Assembly (NCBI GenBank): GCA_036306585.1 | Contig: JAXJZF010000005.1 | Span: 248,001-312,000, forward strand | Direction: 5' to 3' | Source: Aphodovivens sp036306585 | GTDB lineage: Bacteria; Actinomycetota; Coriobacteriia; Coriobacteriales; Eggerthellaceae | DNA: 64,000 nucleotides | Shown here: one piece after another, positions 1 to 7,845 of the stretch | How positions within the stretch are numbered: position 1 is the first letter of the stretch | Layout of the letters: each line of letters starts with the position of its first letter | Translations under genes and position numbers: made by a program | Notes under the pieces: model-generated | Told to the model about the DNA's origin: nothing | The model's database searches: none | The model's input: only the letters and a program-made list of their open reading frames with translations

Positions 1-135
1 GCTGCCGCAGAGGAGCTGGGCTTCGAGATCTTCGTCGACGAGAGCATCCAGGCCGAGGAGCGTCCCGCCAAGCGTAAGAACGACAAGAAGCGCGAGGAGG
101 CTCGCCACGAGGAGTCCGAGTCCAAGCAGGACTAA
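1..135 (+). CDS. C-terminal fragment of an unidentified protein (left edge)
   Basis: The first 44 codons of the window read openly in frame 1 and end at TAA. The visible piece has a short folded-looking stretch (ELGFEIFVDE) followed by a highly charged, lysine/glutamate-rich tail that ends in SKQD, which looks like a disordered C-terminus. A strong terminator follows 60 bp downstream, so this is the last gene of its transcript. Too little is visible to name the family, and the start lies outside the window. Confidence 0.75.
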   Translation, partial: AAAEELGFEIFVDESIQAEERPAKRKNDKKREEARHEESESKQD

Positions 136-196
136 CTCCGCGACGGCAACCCTGCCTAGCAGTTTGATCTAGGCTGCGGTATAGGCTGACGCTAAA

Positions 197-228
197 GGCG
201 CCCCGCAAAAGCGGGGCGCCTTTTTTTT
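197..228 (+). terminator. Strong rho-independent terminator
   Basis: A perfect 10-bp GC-rich stem (197-206 with 211-220) with an AAAA loop is followed by eight T residues. It ends the transcript of the partial gene at the left edge. Confidence 0.95.
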
Positions 229-978
229 GTGCGCGCAGCTGTACGTGCGGACGCGCTCGAGCGCGGTGGTGCGCGGGCGCTTGAACTGATTGGCTTGCGT
301 GCGGGACGTGCGGCTGTGCGCGCGGACGCGCTCGCGTGTACTTGCGCGCGGCAGCTTGTGCGGGTCTGCTCGCTTGCAGGCGCGCATGCTGATGCGCCGG
401 AGTTTGCAACGGCGTGCTACGGCCGGCTCGCAAACGGTAGATTGAATAGATTCGCCCGCGCGCCGGTTTGGGTGGGTCTGCTCGTGGGTCGTTTTTCGCG
501 CGAGATGCGCTCATAAGCAGCTCAGATCCAAAAAACAGTCTCGAAGTGTAGCCAAACTCCAGTTGTGGACGAGGCGCTGCCCCGAAAACAGCCGATTCGG
601 AGCCTTCTAATGCGATTGCTTTGTAGGAGGGTGACATCATCCCAGGTCAGAGCAGTGTAGATAAATCAGTATTCTGCTCGACGCGGATGGCGCTCGTCCA
701 CAACTGGAGTTTGGTAGCTTTTCAGCGAGGAAAACTGGACCTGATGGCAAAAACACCGCAATGCGCGGCGTTCGGGCGGCAGCTAGACCGAACAGCGGAG
801 CATTAAGCGCGCTGAATGGTGGGAGTGCTGGGGCAACGGGCGCGCTGAAGAACGGGAGCGCTAGGGGCAGCCGTGGTGCTGGGAGTTCGCGATCCCCAGC
901 TTGGTTAATCGGTGAACCAAGCCGGGGAGGCAACGCCGGCTGACGGGGCTCTTTGGTCGCCCCGCCAGCCGAACGGCG
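229..978. other. 750-bp gene-poor intergenic region
   Basis: No reading frame here has a convincing start, ribosome binding site or recognisable protein. The first part (about 231-345) is low-complexity, with the degenerate direct repeat GCGGACGCGCTCG at two places. The middle (541-720) contains a long inverted repeat, annotated separately. The last part (720-978) shows nothing recognisable. Base composition is mixed, with AT-richer patches around 520-560 and 610-680, unlike the flanking genes. Confidence 0.6.
552..714. repeat. 22-bp perfect inverted repeat, arms 120 bp apart
   Basis: Positions 552-573 are the exact reverse complement of 693-714; the core is CCAAACTCCAGTTGTGGACG. Allowing one-base gaps, the match extends into the flanks (GCGCCTCG against GCGCTCG on one side, AGCC against TAGCT on the other). 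The 119 bp between the arms contain no gene. Arm length and spacing resemble a small non-autonomous element or a repeated intergenic motif inserted in both orientations. A target-site duplication could not be recognised. Confidence 0.7.
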
Positions 979-3213
979 CTACTGGACGCTAACCGCTTTG
1001 GGAATGCTGCGCACGAGGGCCTCGCACGACTTGGCGACGGTGGATTTGGCTGTGTCAGCTGCGTATTGCTGCGTGCTCTTCAGCTCGGCGCGCTGGTCGC
1101 CTTCGGTGTGCTCGGGCAGGTAGTCCGCCACCGCGGAATGAACCATGTCGATGTAGGCCTGCGCACCGGCATTGGACAGGTGGGTGCCATCGCCGTCGAA
1201 CCACTCGCCGTGATTGGCTGACAGGCTGTACCAATCGATGAGCTCCACGTTGTCGTAGCGGTCTGCTGCACGCTGCAGGGCATCGTTGGTCTCGGCCATC
1301 CACGAGGTGGTAGAGCGTGTGTTGATGAACCACAGGTGCTTGTCGGAGCCCACGGTCGCCACGATGTCGTCTAGCTGCTCATCGGTGGCCACACCGTTGG
1401 TGCCCAGCGCAAACACCACCACATCGCCGACGATGTCCTGGGCGGCATACGTGCTGTAGATATCCTGGCCGACGTACAGTTGGCGGTTGACTGCCGCATC
1501 GATGGTGCCGTAGGGGAATGTCTCCTGGAAATTGGGAATGGCGCGCACCGACACCGAGTCGCCGATCATGAGGATGTCCAGCTTTGGCTGCTCGCTCTGG
1601 GCTATGCTCGCCAACGATTCGGCGGAGGGTCCTCCCACGTGGGTCGACTCATCTTTCAGCAGGTCGCCACCTTCGAGCGCCGAGGTGTCGGGCACGAAGA
1701 CGAGCCCGCCCACGGCCACCAGCACCAGCACCACCGAAGCGATGACGGGTACCACGTGGCTGCGCGCCCACCCGGCGATGGTGGTGCGGTGGCTGACGAG
1801 GTCTTTGAGCAGCGCGCCGACGGCTCCATGGCGGATGGGGTTCTCGACGAAGGTATACGAAAAGGCGGAGATGGCGATGATCGCCGCAAGGGTGAGCAGC
1901 ATCAGCCACCAGGGGGCTGCGGAAAGGCCGTTAGCGGGCATCATCAGCAGCACCAGCGGATAATGCCACAGGTAGATGCCGTAGCTGCGCTTGCCTATCC
2001 ACACGAACGGCGGCAGGCCCCAAAACCTGCCCAACACACTTGCGGGATGCACCATGACGGCGATGACGATGGCGGAAAGCACCGAACACAGCACCAGGCC
2101 GCCGTAGTACAGGAAAGGCGAGAAGCCATCGGCAAGCGCCACCATCAGCAGCAGCCCGATGAACGCCACGACGCCCACGCCGTCCAACACTATACGCGTG
2201 CGTTTGGCGATGCGCACGCTGTCGGTGGCACCCAGCTGGTTGGAAGGCCATACCAGTGCAAGCCATGCGCCGATGAGCAGCGAGAATGCGCGCGTGTCGG
2301 TGCCGTAGTACACGCGGGACGGGTCGCCGTGCGGATCGAACAGCACGCCCATCTCGATGGCTGAGCACAGAGCCAGCACCAGCGTGACAATGCTGAGCGT
2401 GCGTTTCTTTACCCCGAGTTTCATCAGCAGGAACAGCAGCACTGGCCATATCAGGTAGAACTGCTCCTCGATGGAAAGCGACCAGAAATGCGTGACGGGG
2501 GAGGGCGAGCCCAGCGCATCGAAGTACGACACGTTATGGAAGATCTGCCACCAGTTGTTGAAGAAGAACAGCGACGGCAGCACGTCGGGCCTCAGCTTGG
2601 TGAGCAGGGCGTGGTTGAAAAGGGTGCACAGCACCGCGATACCCACGACGGAGAACACGATGGCGGGGAACAGGCGCCTCACGCGCCGTAGCCAGAAGTC
2701 GGGCAGGTTGATGCGTCCGGTGCCTTGGAACTCGATCACCAGCAGGCTGGTGATGAGGTAGCCCGAAAGCACGAAGAAGATGGTGACGCCCAGAAGGCCG
2801 CCCTTGGCCCAGGGCATTCCCATATGGTAGGCGATCACCGCTAGAACGGCGAAGGTGCGCAGGCCATCCAGCGCAGGGATATAGCGCGATTTCGGGCGGA
2901 CGGGAGCCGCCGCACTTGCGCCCGTGCCGGCGCAGCCGGCCTGCCGCCGTTTCGAGCCTGCTCGTTCGCCAACGGCGGGCGTGCTGGGTTCGGCGTGCTT
3001 GCCGCCGGAGGCGCCGCTTGCTTGGCTGGCGTGGCGTGCTGCTGCTAGGTCGCGCACTTGCTGCGCGGTGCGCGCTCGCGTGTGTCTGCCAGCGCCTTCC
3101 TCTTGGCGGGAAGCCGAAGGGACGTGCTGCGCCGTGCGCTCCGAAGCCTGCGTGCGGACGTCGTGCCGACGGGCGAAAAACTGGGAGTGTCGTGGCGAAG
3201 AGGGCATGCGCAT
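979..3213 (-). CDS. OatA-like membrane O-acyltransferase with SGNH domain
   Basis: This 744-residue protein resembles the OatA/acyltransferase-3 family, which moves acyl groups across the membrane onto cell-wall or surface sugars. Residues 1-110 are a long basic, Ala/Arg-rich, probably disordered cytoplasmic extension. From about 112 comes the acyltransferase-3 core: IPALDGLRTFAVLAV with the histidine in AYH, FFVLSGYLI, SLSIEEQFYLIWP and GIYLWHYPL, spread over about ten membrane segments. After the last membrane helix an extracytoplasmic SGNH domain shows GDSVSVR (nucleophile serine) and DGTHLSNAG (Asp/His). The pairing of both domains points to peptidoglycan or glycan O-acetylation, but the acceptor cannot be read. 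An extended -10 lies about 50 bp upstream. The start could be an internal methionine, because the N-terminal extension is unusual. Confidence 0.85.
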   Translation of the reverse strand: MRMPSSPRHSQFFARRHDVRTQASERTAQHVPSASRQEEGAGRHTRARTAQQVRDLAAARHASQASGASGGKHAEPSTPAVGERAGSKRRQAGCAGTGASAAAPVRPKSRYIPALDGLRTFAVLAVIAYHMGMPWAKGGLLGVTIFFVLSGYLITSLLVIEFQGTGRINLPDFWLRRVRRLFPAIVFSVVGIAVLCTLFNHALLTKLRPDVLPSLFFFNNWWQIFHNVSYFDALGSPSPVTHFWSLSIEEQFYLIWPVLLFLLMKLGVKKRTLSIVTLVLALCSAIEMGVLFDPHGDPSRVYYGTDTRAFSLLIGAWLALVWPSNQLGATDSVRIAKRTRIVLDGVGVVAFIGLLLMVALADGFSPFLYYGGLVLCSVLSAIVIAVMVHPASVLGRFWGLPPFVWIGKRSYGIYLWHYPLVLLMMPANGLSAAPWWLMLLTLAAIIAISAFSYTFVENPIRHGAVGALLKDLVSHRTTIAGWARSHVVPVIASVVLVLVAVGGLVFVPDTSALEGGDLLKDESTHVGGPSAESLASIAQSEQPKLDILMIGDSVSVRAIPNFQETFPYGTIDAAVNRQLYVGQDIYSTYAAQDIVGDVVVFALGTNGVATDEQLDDIVATVGSDKHLWFINTRSTTSWMAETNDALQRAADRYDNVELIDWYSLSANHGEWFDGDGTHLSNAGAQAYIDMVHSAVADYLPEHTEGDQRAELKSTQQYAADTAKSTVAKSCEALVRSIPKAVSVQ

Positions 3214-3264
3214 CCTTTTCGGTCGATCGATGTAACTGCCGCGCCTGTGCGGGTGCGGCTCTCC

Positions 3265-3273
3265 AGTATAGCA
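3265..3273 (-). promoter_or_regulatory. Extended -10 promoter for the acyltransferase gene
   Basis: Read on the minus strand, TGC is followed directly by TATACT, a good extended -10. It lies about 50 bp upstream of the ATG at 3213. Confidence 0.6.
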
Positions 3274-3480
3274 GCACCGGGCAGGCGAAACCCCAGTTCA
3301 ACGATGTTGGCCGGCAGATTGAAACGCAGGCGTGAACTTTCTGCCGTCAGGCGCCTTTCGGTCCGGACGGCTCGGCACCTTGCGCGGTCGTCCGGTGGCG
3401 TCGAGTGAGAGAATCCGCAGGATCGCCGCCGTCAAGCAGCGCATCCCCGCCCCAAGCAGCCCGGCCCGCTCCCGGGCGGC

Positions 3481-3489
3481 TGCTACAAT
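3481..3489 (+). promoter_or_regulatory. Extended -10 promoter of ackA
   Basis: TGC-TACAAT lies 32 bp before the ackA ATG. The rest of the 307-bp gap (3214-3520) shows only the divergent acyltransferase promoter; no hairpin leader or other gene was seen. Confidence 0.6.
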
Positions 3490-3520
3490 GGAAGGCATCA
3501 AATGAAGGGAAGGGGTCGCA

Positions 3521-4732
3521 ATGCTGGTTTTGGTGGTGAACGCGGGGAGCTCCTCGCTGAAAAGCCAGCTCATCGAAACGGACGGCAAGCTCACGCTGAT
3601 GAAGTGCCTTGCCGAGAAGGTGGGCACGCCCAATGCATTCATGAACGTGTCGTTCGCCCCCGAGTTCCAGAAGGTGCGCTACAACATGGCGGGTAAGCGC
3701 GTGGAGGAATGCCTGGCCAAGCTGTTGGAGGTGATGGTCGACGACATCGAGTCGCCGGTGAGCGCGCTCGACCAGATCGATGCCATCGGCAACCGCATCG
3801 TCGCGGGCGGGGAGTACTTCACGCGTTCTGTGGTCATCGACGCCCAGGCGCGCGAGAACCTGTCGAAGTGCGAGGAGCTGGCGCCGCTGCACAACCCGCC
3901 CGCCGACGCCTGCATCGACATGTTGCACGATCTCATGCCCGCCACTCCGCAGGTCGCCGTGTTCGACACCGCCTTCCACGCCACCATGCCGCCGAAAGCG
4001 TTCATGTACCCGCTGCCCATGCGCTACTACGAGCAGTACCACATCCGTCGTTACGGCGCGCACGGCACCAGCCACCGCTATGCCGCGCAGCAGGCGGCGA
4101 ACCTGCTGGGGCGTCCGCTGCGCGACCTAGGGTTGATCACCTGCCATTTAGGCAACGGGGGCTCCATCGCGGCGGTCAACCATGGCAAGTCCATCGACAC
4201 CACCATGGGCTTCACGCCGTTGGAGGGCCTGATGATGGGCACGCGCTCGGGCAGCATCGACCCTGCTATCATCACCTACATCATGCGTCGCGAGGGCATC
4301 TCGTTCGACGAGATGGACGCCATCCTCAACCGCGAGAGCGGCATCTTGGGCATCTCTGGGCGCAGCGGCGACATGCGCGACGTGCTGGCGGCAGCCGACG
4401 CGGGCGACGAGCGCTCCCGCCTGGCCATCGACATGTACGTCTACCGCATCCAGAAGGCCATCGGCAGCTACTACGCGGTGATGACGCGCACCGACGCGGT
4501 GGTGATGACCGCCGGCATCGGCGAGAACTCCGCCGCATTGCGCGAGCGCATCTTCGCGGGGCTGGCGCACATGGGCATGATCCTGGACAAGGAGCGCAAC
4601 CAGGTGGAAGGCGCCATCGGCATGAACCGCGTCATCAGCATCGACGACAGCCCCATCAAGATCTGCGTGGTCACCGCCGACGAGGAGATCCGCATCGCGC
4701 GCGAGACCGACAGCCTGGTTAGCCAGCTGTAG
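3521..4732 (+). CDS. ackA: Acetate kinase
   Basis: AckA interconverts acetyl phosphate plus ADP and acetate plus ATP in the cytoplasm, the ATP-yielding step of acetogenic fermentation. The 403-residue length is typical. Family motifs are present in order: VVNAGSSSLKS at the N-terminus (phosphate-binding), FDTAFHATMP, HGTSHRY, CHLGNGGS, DTTMGFTPLEG, GTRSGSIDP and TAGIGENSA. The start is preceded by GAAGGGAAGGGG. The partner phosphotransacetylase (pta) is not adjacent, which is unusual but not rare. The gene stands alone with its own promoter. Confidence 0.97.
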   Translation: MLVLVVNAGSSSLKSQLIETDGKLTLMKCLAEKVGTPNAFMNVSFAPEFQKVRYNMAGKRVEECLAKLLEVMVDDIESPVSALDQIDAIGNRIVAGGEYFTRSVVIDAQARENLSKCEELAPLHNPPADACIDMLHDLMPATPQVAVFDTAFHATMPPKAFMYPLPMRYYEQYHIRRYGAHGTSHRYAAQQAANLLGRPLRDLGLITCHLGNGGSIAAVNHGKSIDTTMGFTPLEGLMMGTRSGSIDPAIITYIMRREGISFDEMDAILNRESGILGISGRSGDMRDVLAAADAGDERSRLAIDMYVYRIQKAIGSYYAVMTRTDAVVMTAGIGENSAALRERIFAGLAHMGMILDKERNQVEGAIGMNRVISIDDSPIKICVVTADEEIRIARETDSLVSQL

Positions 4733-4875
4733 CATGGGATGCGAGGCGAAGTCGGGGAAGCGCGTGCCGGGAGGCGGTGCGATTGCGGCAGCCGGTGGGG
4801 CACGAACGAGCGACGGCGGGCACGGTGCCGCGCGGATGGCGCGGCAGACACCATGAAGGGAAAGGAGCGCGGCAC

Positions 4876-6012
4876 GTGAGCGAGCCGCAACGCATAGCGC
4901 TAGGCATGAGCGGCGGGGTGGACAGTTCGGTCGCCGCGGTGCTCTTGCAGCGCGCAGGCTACGAGGTTGTGGGAGTGACCTGCATCTTCCACGACGACGA
5001 AGCGGCGCATGATGACGCGCGGCGCGCTTGGGAGGTGTGCCAACGCGTGGGCATCGATCATGCGGTGGCCGACTGCACCCAGCAGTTCGAGCGCTGTGTG
5101 GTCCAGCCGTTCGTGCGCGCCTACGCCGAGGGCCTCACCCCCAGCCCGTGCGTGGGCTGCAACGCCACGTGCAAGCTGCCGGCGCTTCTGGAAGTGGCCG
5201 ACCAGCTGGGCTGCCAGAAGGTCGCCACCGGCCACTACGCGCGCGTGGCGCGGCTTTCCGAAAACGGCCGCTACGTGGTGAAGACGGGCCTCGACGAGCA
5301 CAAGGACCAAAGCTACATGCTGGCGCTGCTTTCCCAAGACCAGCTTTCGCGGCTGGTTCTGCCCTTGGGCGGGCTCACCAAAACTGACGCGCGGCTGCTG
5401 GCGCACGATGCCCAGCTGCCTGCCGCCGACGCGCCGGAAAGCCAGGATGTATGCTTCATCAGCGGCGATTATCGCGATTTCCTCCACGCGCGCGGGGTGG
5501 CAGACGCCCCGGGCGACATCGTGTCCGCCGATGGGAAGGTGCTGGGTCGTCACGAGGGGCTGTTCGGCTTCACCGTGGGCCAGCGCAAGGGCATCGGCGT
5601 AGCCGGCCCCGAACCGTACTATGTGATGGAGAAGCGCACCGCGACGCGCCAGCTGGTAGTGGGCACCGCCGCCGAGGCGCGCATCGGCGGCTTGCGCGTG
5701 GCGAACATGAACTGGCAGGCGTTCGAGCGCTTGGACGGCGAATGCGAGGCGACGGTCAAACTGAGATACCGGAGCCGTCCCGTAGCGTGTATCATTACAC
5801 CTGACGAGGGGGTTCTCCCGACGGCGGGCCCCGAGCAGGACGCGGGCGGCAGCGCGTCCGACGGAATGGGTGCGGGCGAGGGCGCGCGGCAGGGCGTCGC
5901 AGTGCACCTGCGCAGCCCGCAGCCCACCACCGCGCCGGGCCAGTACGCTGTGTTCTACGAAGGCTCCACCGTCTTGGGCGGGGGCACGATTCAGGAGGTA
6001 AGGCAAGCATGA
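4876..6012 (+). CDS. mnmA: tRNA-specific 2-thiouridylase MnmA
   Basis: MnmA thiolates U34 of the Lys, Glu and Gln tRNAs, using ATP and a persulfide relay. The GTG start at 4876 is chosen because GGAG lies 9 bp upstream and the protein then begins just before the PP-loop SGGVDSS (residues 12-18). The CVGC region and QDVCFI carry the expected catalytic cysteines, and ATGHYAR and FTVGQRKG are family motifs. The C-terminal beta-barrel has a low-complexity Gly/Ala/Ser-rich insertion (about residues 315-337) that ordinary MnmA proteins lack. The stop overlaps the coaE start (ATGA), so the two are translationally coupled. Confidence 0.94.
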   Translation: MSEPQRIALGMSGGVDSSVAAVLLQRAGYEVVGVTCIFHDDEAAHDDARRAWEVCQRVGIDHAVADCTQQFERCVVQPFVRAYAEGLTPSPCVGCNATCKLPALLEVADQLGCQKVATGHYARVARLSENGRYVVKTGLDEHKDQSYMLALLSQDQLSRLVLPLGGLTKTDARLLAHDAQLPAADAPESQDVCFISGDYRDFLHARGVADAPGDIVSADGKVLGRHEGLFGFTVGQRKGIGVAGPEPYYVMEKRTATRQLVVGTAAEARIGGLRVANMNWQAFERLDGECEATVKLRYRSRPVACIITPDEGVLPTAGPEQDAGGSASDGMGAGEGARQGVAVHLRSPQPTTAPGQYAVFYEGSTVLGGGTIQEVRQA

Positions 6013-6620
6013 AGAAGCTGTTCATCATCGGCGGCATGGGCGCCGGCAAGTCCACTGCGCGCAAGGCGCTCGTCGACGAGGGGCTGCCCTACATCGACCT
6101 GGACAAGGTGGGGCATCAGGTGCTCGCGTGGGACATCGTGAAGGATGACGTGCGCTCCGAGTTCGGCGACGATGTGTTCGACGAGAACGGCGAAGTGGTG
6201 CGCAAGAAACTTGCCGCCGTTGCGTTCGCCACCCCTGCCGCCACCCGCGCGCTCAACCGCATCACCGTCCCGCGTATCGAGGACGCGTTCATGGACCAGC
6301 TTTCCGAGCTGGAGAAGGAAGGGCATGAAGCCGTGGTGGTGGAGCAGTCGGTGTTCAAGAACCGCCAGATGTCGCTGGCGTACTCCGCCGACGTGGTCAT
6401 CGCCATCCTGGCGAAGTTCGAAACCCGTGTGCAGCGCGCCGTGGCTGCCGGCTGGGAGGAAGACGATGTCCGCCGTCGCATGGCGCGCCAGATCTCCGAC
6501 GCCGAGCGGATAGAGGAATCCGACGTGGTGTTCAATAACGACGGCACTCCCGACGAGCTGCGCAACCGCGTGCTGTCGTGGTGGCATGACTACCGGGCGC
6601 GCGGCTATAAGCTGGCATAG
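6009..6620 (+). CDS. coaE: Dephospho-CoA kinase
   Basis: CoaE performs the last step of coenzyme A synthesis, ATP-dependent phosphorylation of the 3-prime hydroxyl of dephospho-CoA. At 203 residues it has the expected length. The Walker A GGMGAGKST is at residues 8-16, followed by DLDKVGHQV, which matches the conserved D-x-D...H segment. The usual acidic 'lid' motif VDxPLLFE is replaced by VVVEQSVFKNR, a modest divergence. It overlaps mnmA by four bases and is followed by a terminator, so mnmA-coaE form a two-gene unit. Confidence 0.88.
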   Translation: MKKLFIIGGMGAGKSTARKALVDEGLPYIDLDKVGHQVLAWDIVKDDVRSEFGDDVFDENGEVVRKKLAAVAFATPAATRALNRITVPRIEDAFMDQLSELEKEGHEAVVVEQSVFKNRQMSLAYSADVVIAILAKFETRVQRAVAAGWEEDDVRRRMARQISDAERIEESDVVFNNDGTPDELRNRVLSWWHDYRARGYKLA

Positions 6621-6642
6621 CCCGTCGTATCAAGCGAATGGA

Positions 6643-6677
6643 AAGGCCGCGGCTCCGATGGGGGTTGCGGCCTTTTT
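6643..6677 (+). terminator. Rho-independent terminator after coaE
   Basis: AAGGCCGC at 6643-6650 pairs with GCGGCCTT at 6667-6674, followed by a run of T. Confidence 0.85.
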
Positions 6678-6712
6678 CGTCTTTCGGGATGGCGCGTGCG
6701 CGGCGCCTGCCG

Positions 6713-6718
6713 TACACT
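6713..6718 (+). promoter_or_regulatory. Probable -10 of the asparaginase gene
   Basis: TACACT lies 30 bp upstream of the ATG at 6748, directly after the coaE terminator. No clear -35 is visible. Confidence 0.45.
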
Positions 6719-6747
6719 TGCTGCGGTAATTTCGGGAAGGGGTTGAA

Positions 6748-7752
6748 ATGCGCAAGAACATCCTCATCATCGCCACGGGCGGCACCATCGCATCCATGGA
6801 GGACGGGCGCGGCCTAGCGCCGGCGCTTTCCGGCTCCGAACTGGTGGGATACGTCCCCGAGATCAACGACGTATGCGATTTCGACATCGTGCAGCCCATG
6901 AACATCGACAGCACCAACATGCGTCCGCGCGACTGGCTGCGCATCGCGGGCGAGGTGCGCGAGCGCTACGGCGACTTCGACGGTTTCGTGGTGCTGCACG
7001 GCACCGATACCATGGCCTACACCGCCGCCGCGCTGTCCTACCTGGTGCAGGACAGCCCCAAACCCATCGTGCTCACCGGGTCGCAGCGGCCCATGGCCAG
7101 CGCCTTCACCGACGCGAAAGTCAACCTGTACCAAAGCCTGCTGTACGCTGCCGACGACGCTTCGCGCGACGTGTCGGTGGTGTTTGGCGGGCAGGTGATC
7201 GCCGGCACGCGTGCTCGCAAGCAGCGCACGCTCAGCGACAACGCCTTCGTGAGCTTGAACTTCCCGGCGGTGGCGCTTATTCGCAACGGGCGCATCATCC
7301 GTGCCGGCAGGCCGGCTTCGGGCGGTAACGGCCCGCGGTTCTACGACGCGCTGGACGAGCGCGTGTTCGTGTTGAAGCTCACGCCCGAGATGGATCCGTC
7401 CATCTTCGGCGTTCTAGCGGGAAGCTACGATGCCGTCATCGTGGAGACGTTCGGCATCGGCGGCATCCCCGAATACGACAATGCCTCCTACCGCCGCGCC
7501 ATCTTCGATTGGGTGGATTCCGGGCGCACGCTGGTTCTGACCACGCAGGTCCCTGAAGAGGGGCTCGACCTGGGGGTGTACGAGGTTGGGCGCGATTACG
7601 TCGATCATCCGGGCATTCTCCATGGTGGCGACATGTCCACCGAGGCGCTGGTGGCCAAGACCATGTGGGCGCTGGGCCAGACGCGCGAACCCGCCCGTTT
7701 GGCGGAACTGTTCTATCATGTGATCAACCACGACCGCCTGCCCCTGGAATAG
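6748..7752 (+). CDS. ansA: L-asparaginase (type I)
   Basis: The product hydrolyses L-asparagine to aspartate and ammonia. The two catalytic threonine motifs are clear: ATGGTIAS near the N-terminus (residues 9-16) and VLHGTDTMAYTA around residue 90, followed by VLTGSQRPM. At 334 residues with no signal peptide it matches cytoplasmic type I enzymes rather than the secreted type II. The ribosome binding site is GGGAAGGGG just before the ATG. It is monocistronic, between a terminator and uvrB. Use of the ansA symbol is by family; a glutaminase side activity cannot be excluded. Confidence 0.9.
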   Translation: MRKNILIIATGGTIASMEDGRGLAPALSGSELVGYVPEINDVCDFDIVQPMNIDSTNMRPRDWLRIAGEVRERYGDFDGFVVLHGTDTMAYTAAALSYLVQDSPKPIVLTGSQRPMASAFTDAKVNLYQSLLYAADDASRDVSVVFGGQVIAGTRARKQRTLSDNAFVSLNFPAVALIRNGRIIRAGRPASGGNGPRFYDALDERVFVLKLTPEMDPSIFGVLAGSYDAVIVETFGIGGIPEYDNASYRRAIFDWVDSGRTLVLTTQVPEEGLDLGVYEVGRDYVDHPGILHGGDMSTEALVAKTMWALGQTREPARLAELFYHVINHDRLPLE

Positions 7753-7845
7753 CGGGCGGCCGGCTTTTGCCGTGCGCGGGCTGTGCCGTTAAACGCAGCC
7801 GCCGGCGCGCCGGCAGGCAAGCGATTCCCTAAGGAGCGAACACCG

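Noticed and set aside
229..516. 95-residue plus-strand reading frame in the first intergenic region
   Set aside because: It starts inside the T-run of the terminator, has no ribosome binding site, and its Ala/Arg-rich protein comes from low-complexity direct repeats.
553..573. DnaA-box or dif-site reading of the repeat arm (TGTGGAC)
   Set aside because: The match to a DnaA box is incomplete, no cluster of boxes is present, and the arm lacks a dif-like structure.
637..933. 98-residue minus-strand reading frame
   Set aside because: Pro/Ala-rich, no ribosome binding site, no similarity to anything known, and it overlaps one arm of the inverted repeat.
5800..5890. Possible frameshift or broken C-terminus in mnmA
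   Set aside because: The frame is open to the end and the expected C-terminal barrel strands continue after the Gly/Ala-rich insertion; it is an insertion, not a break.
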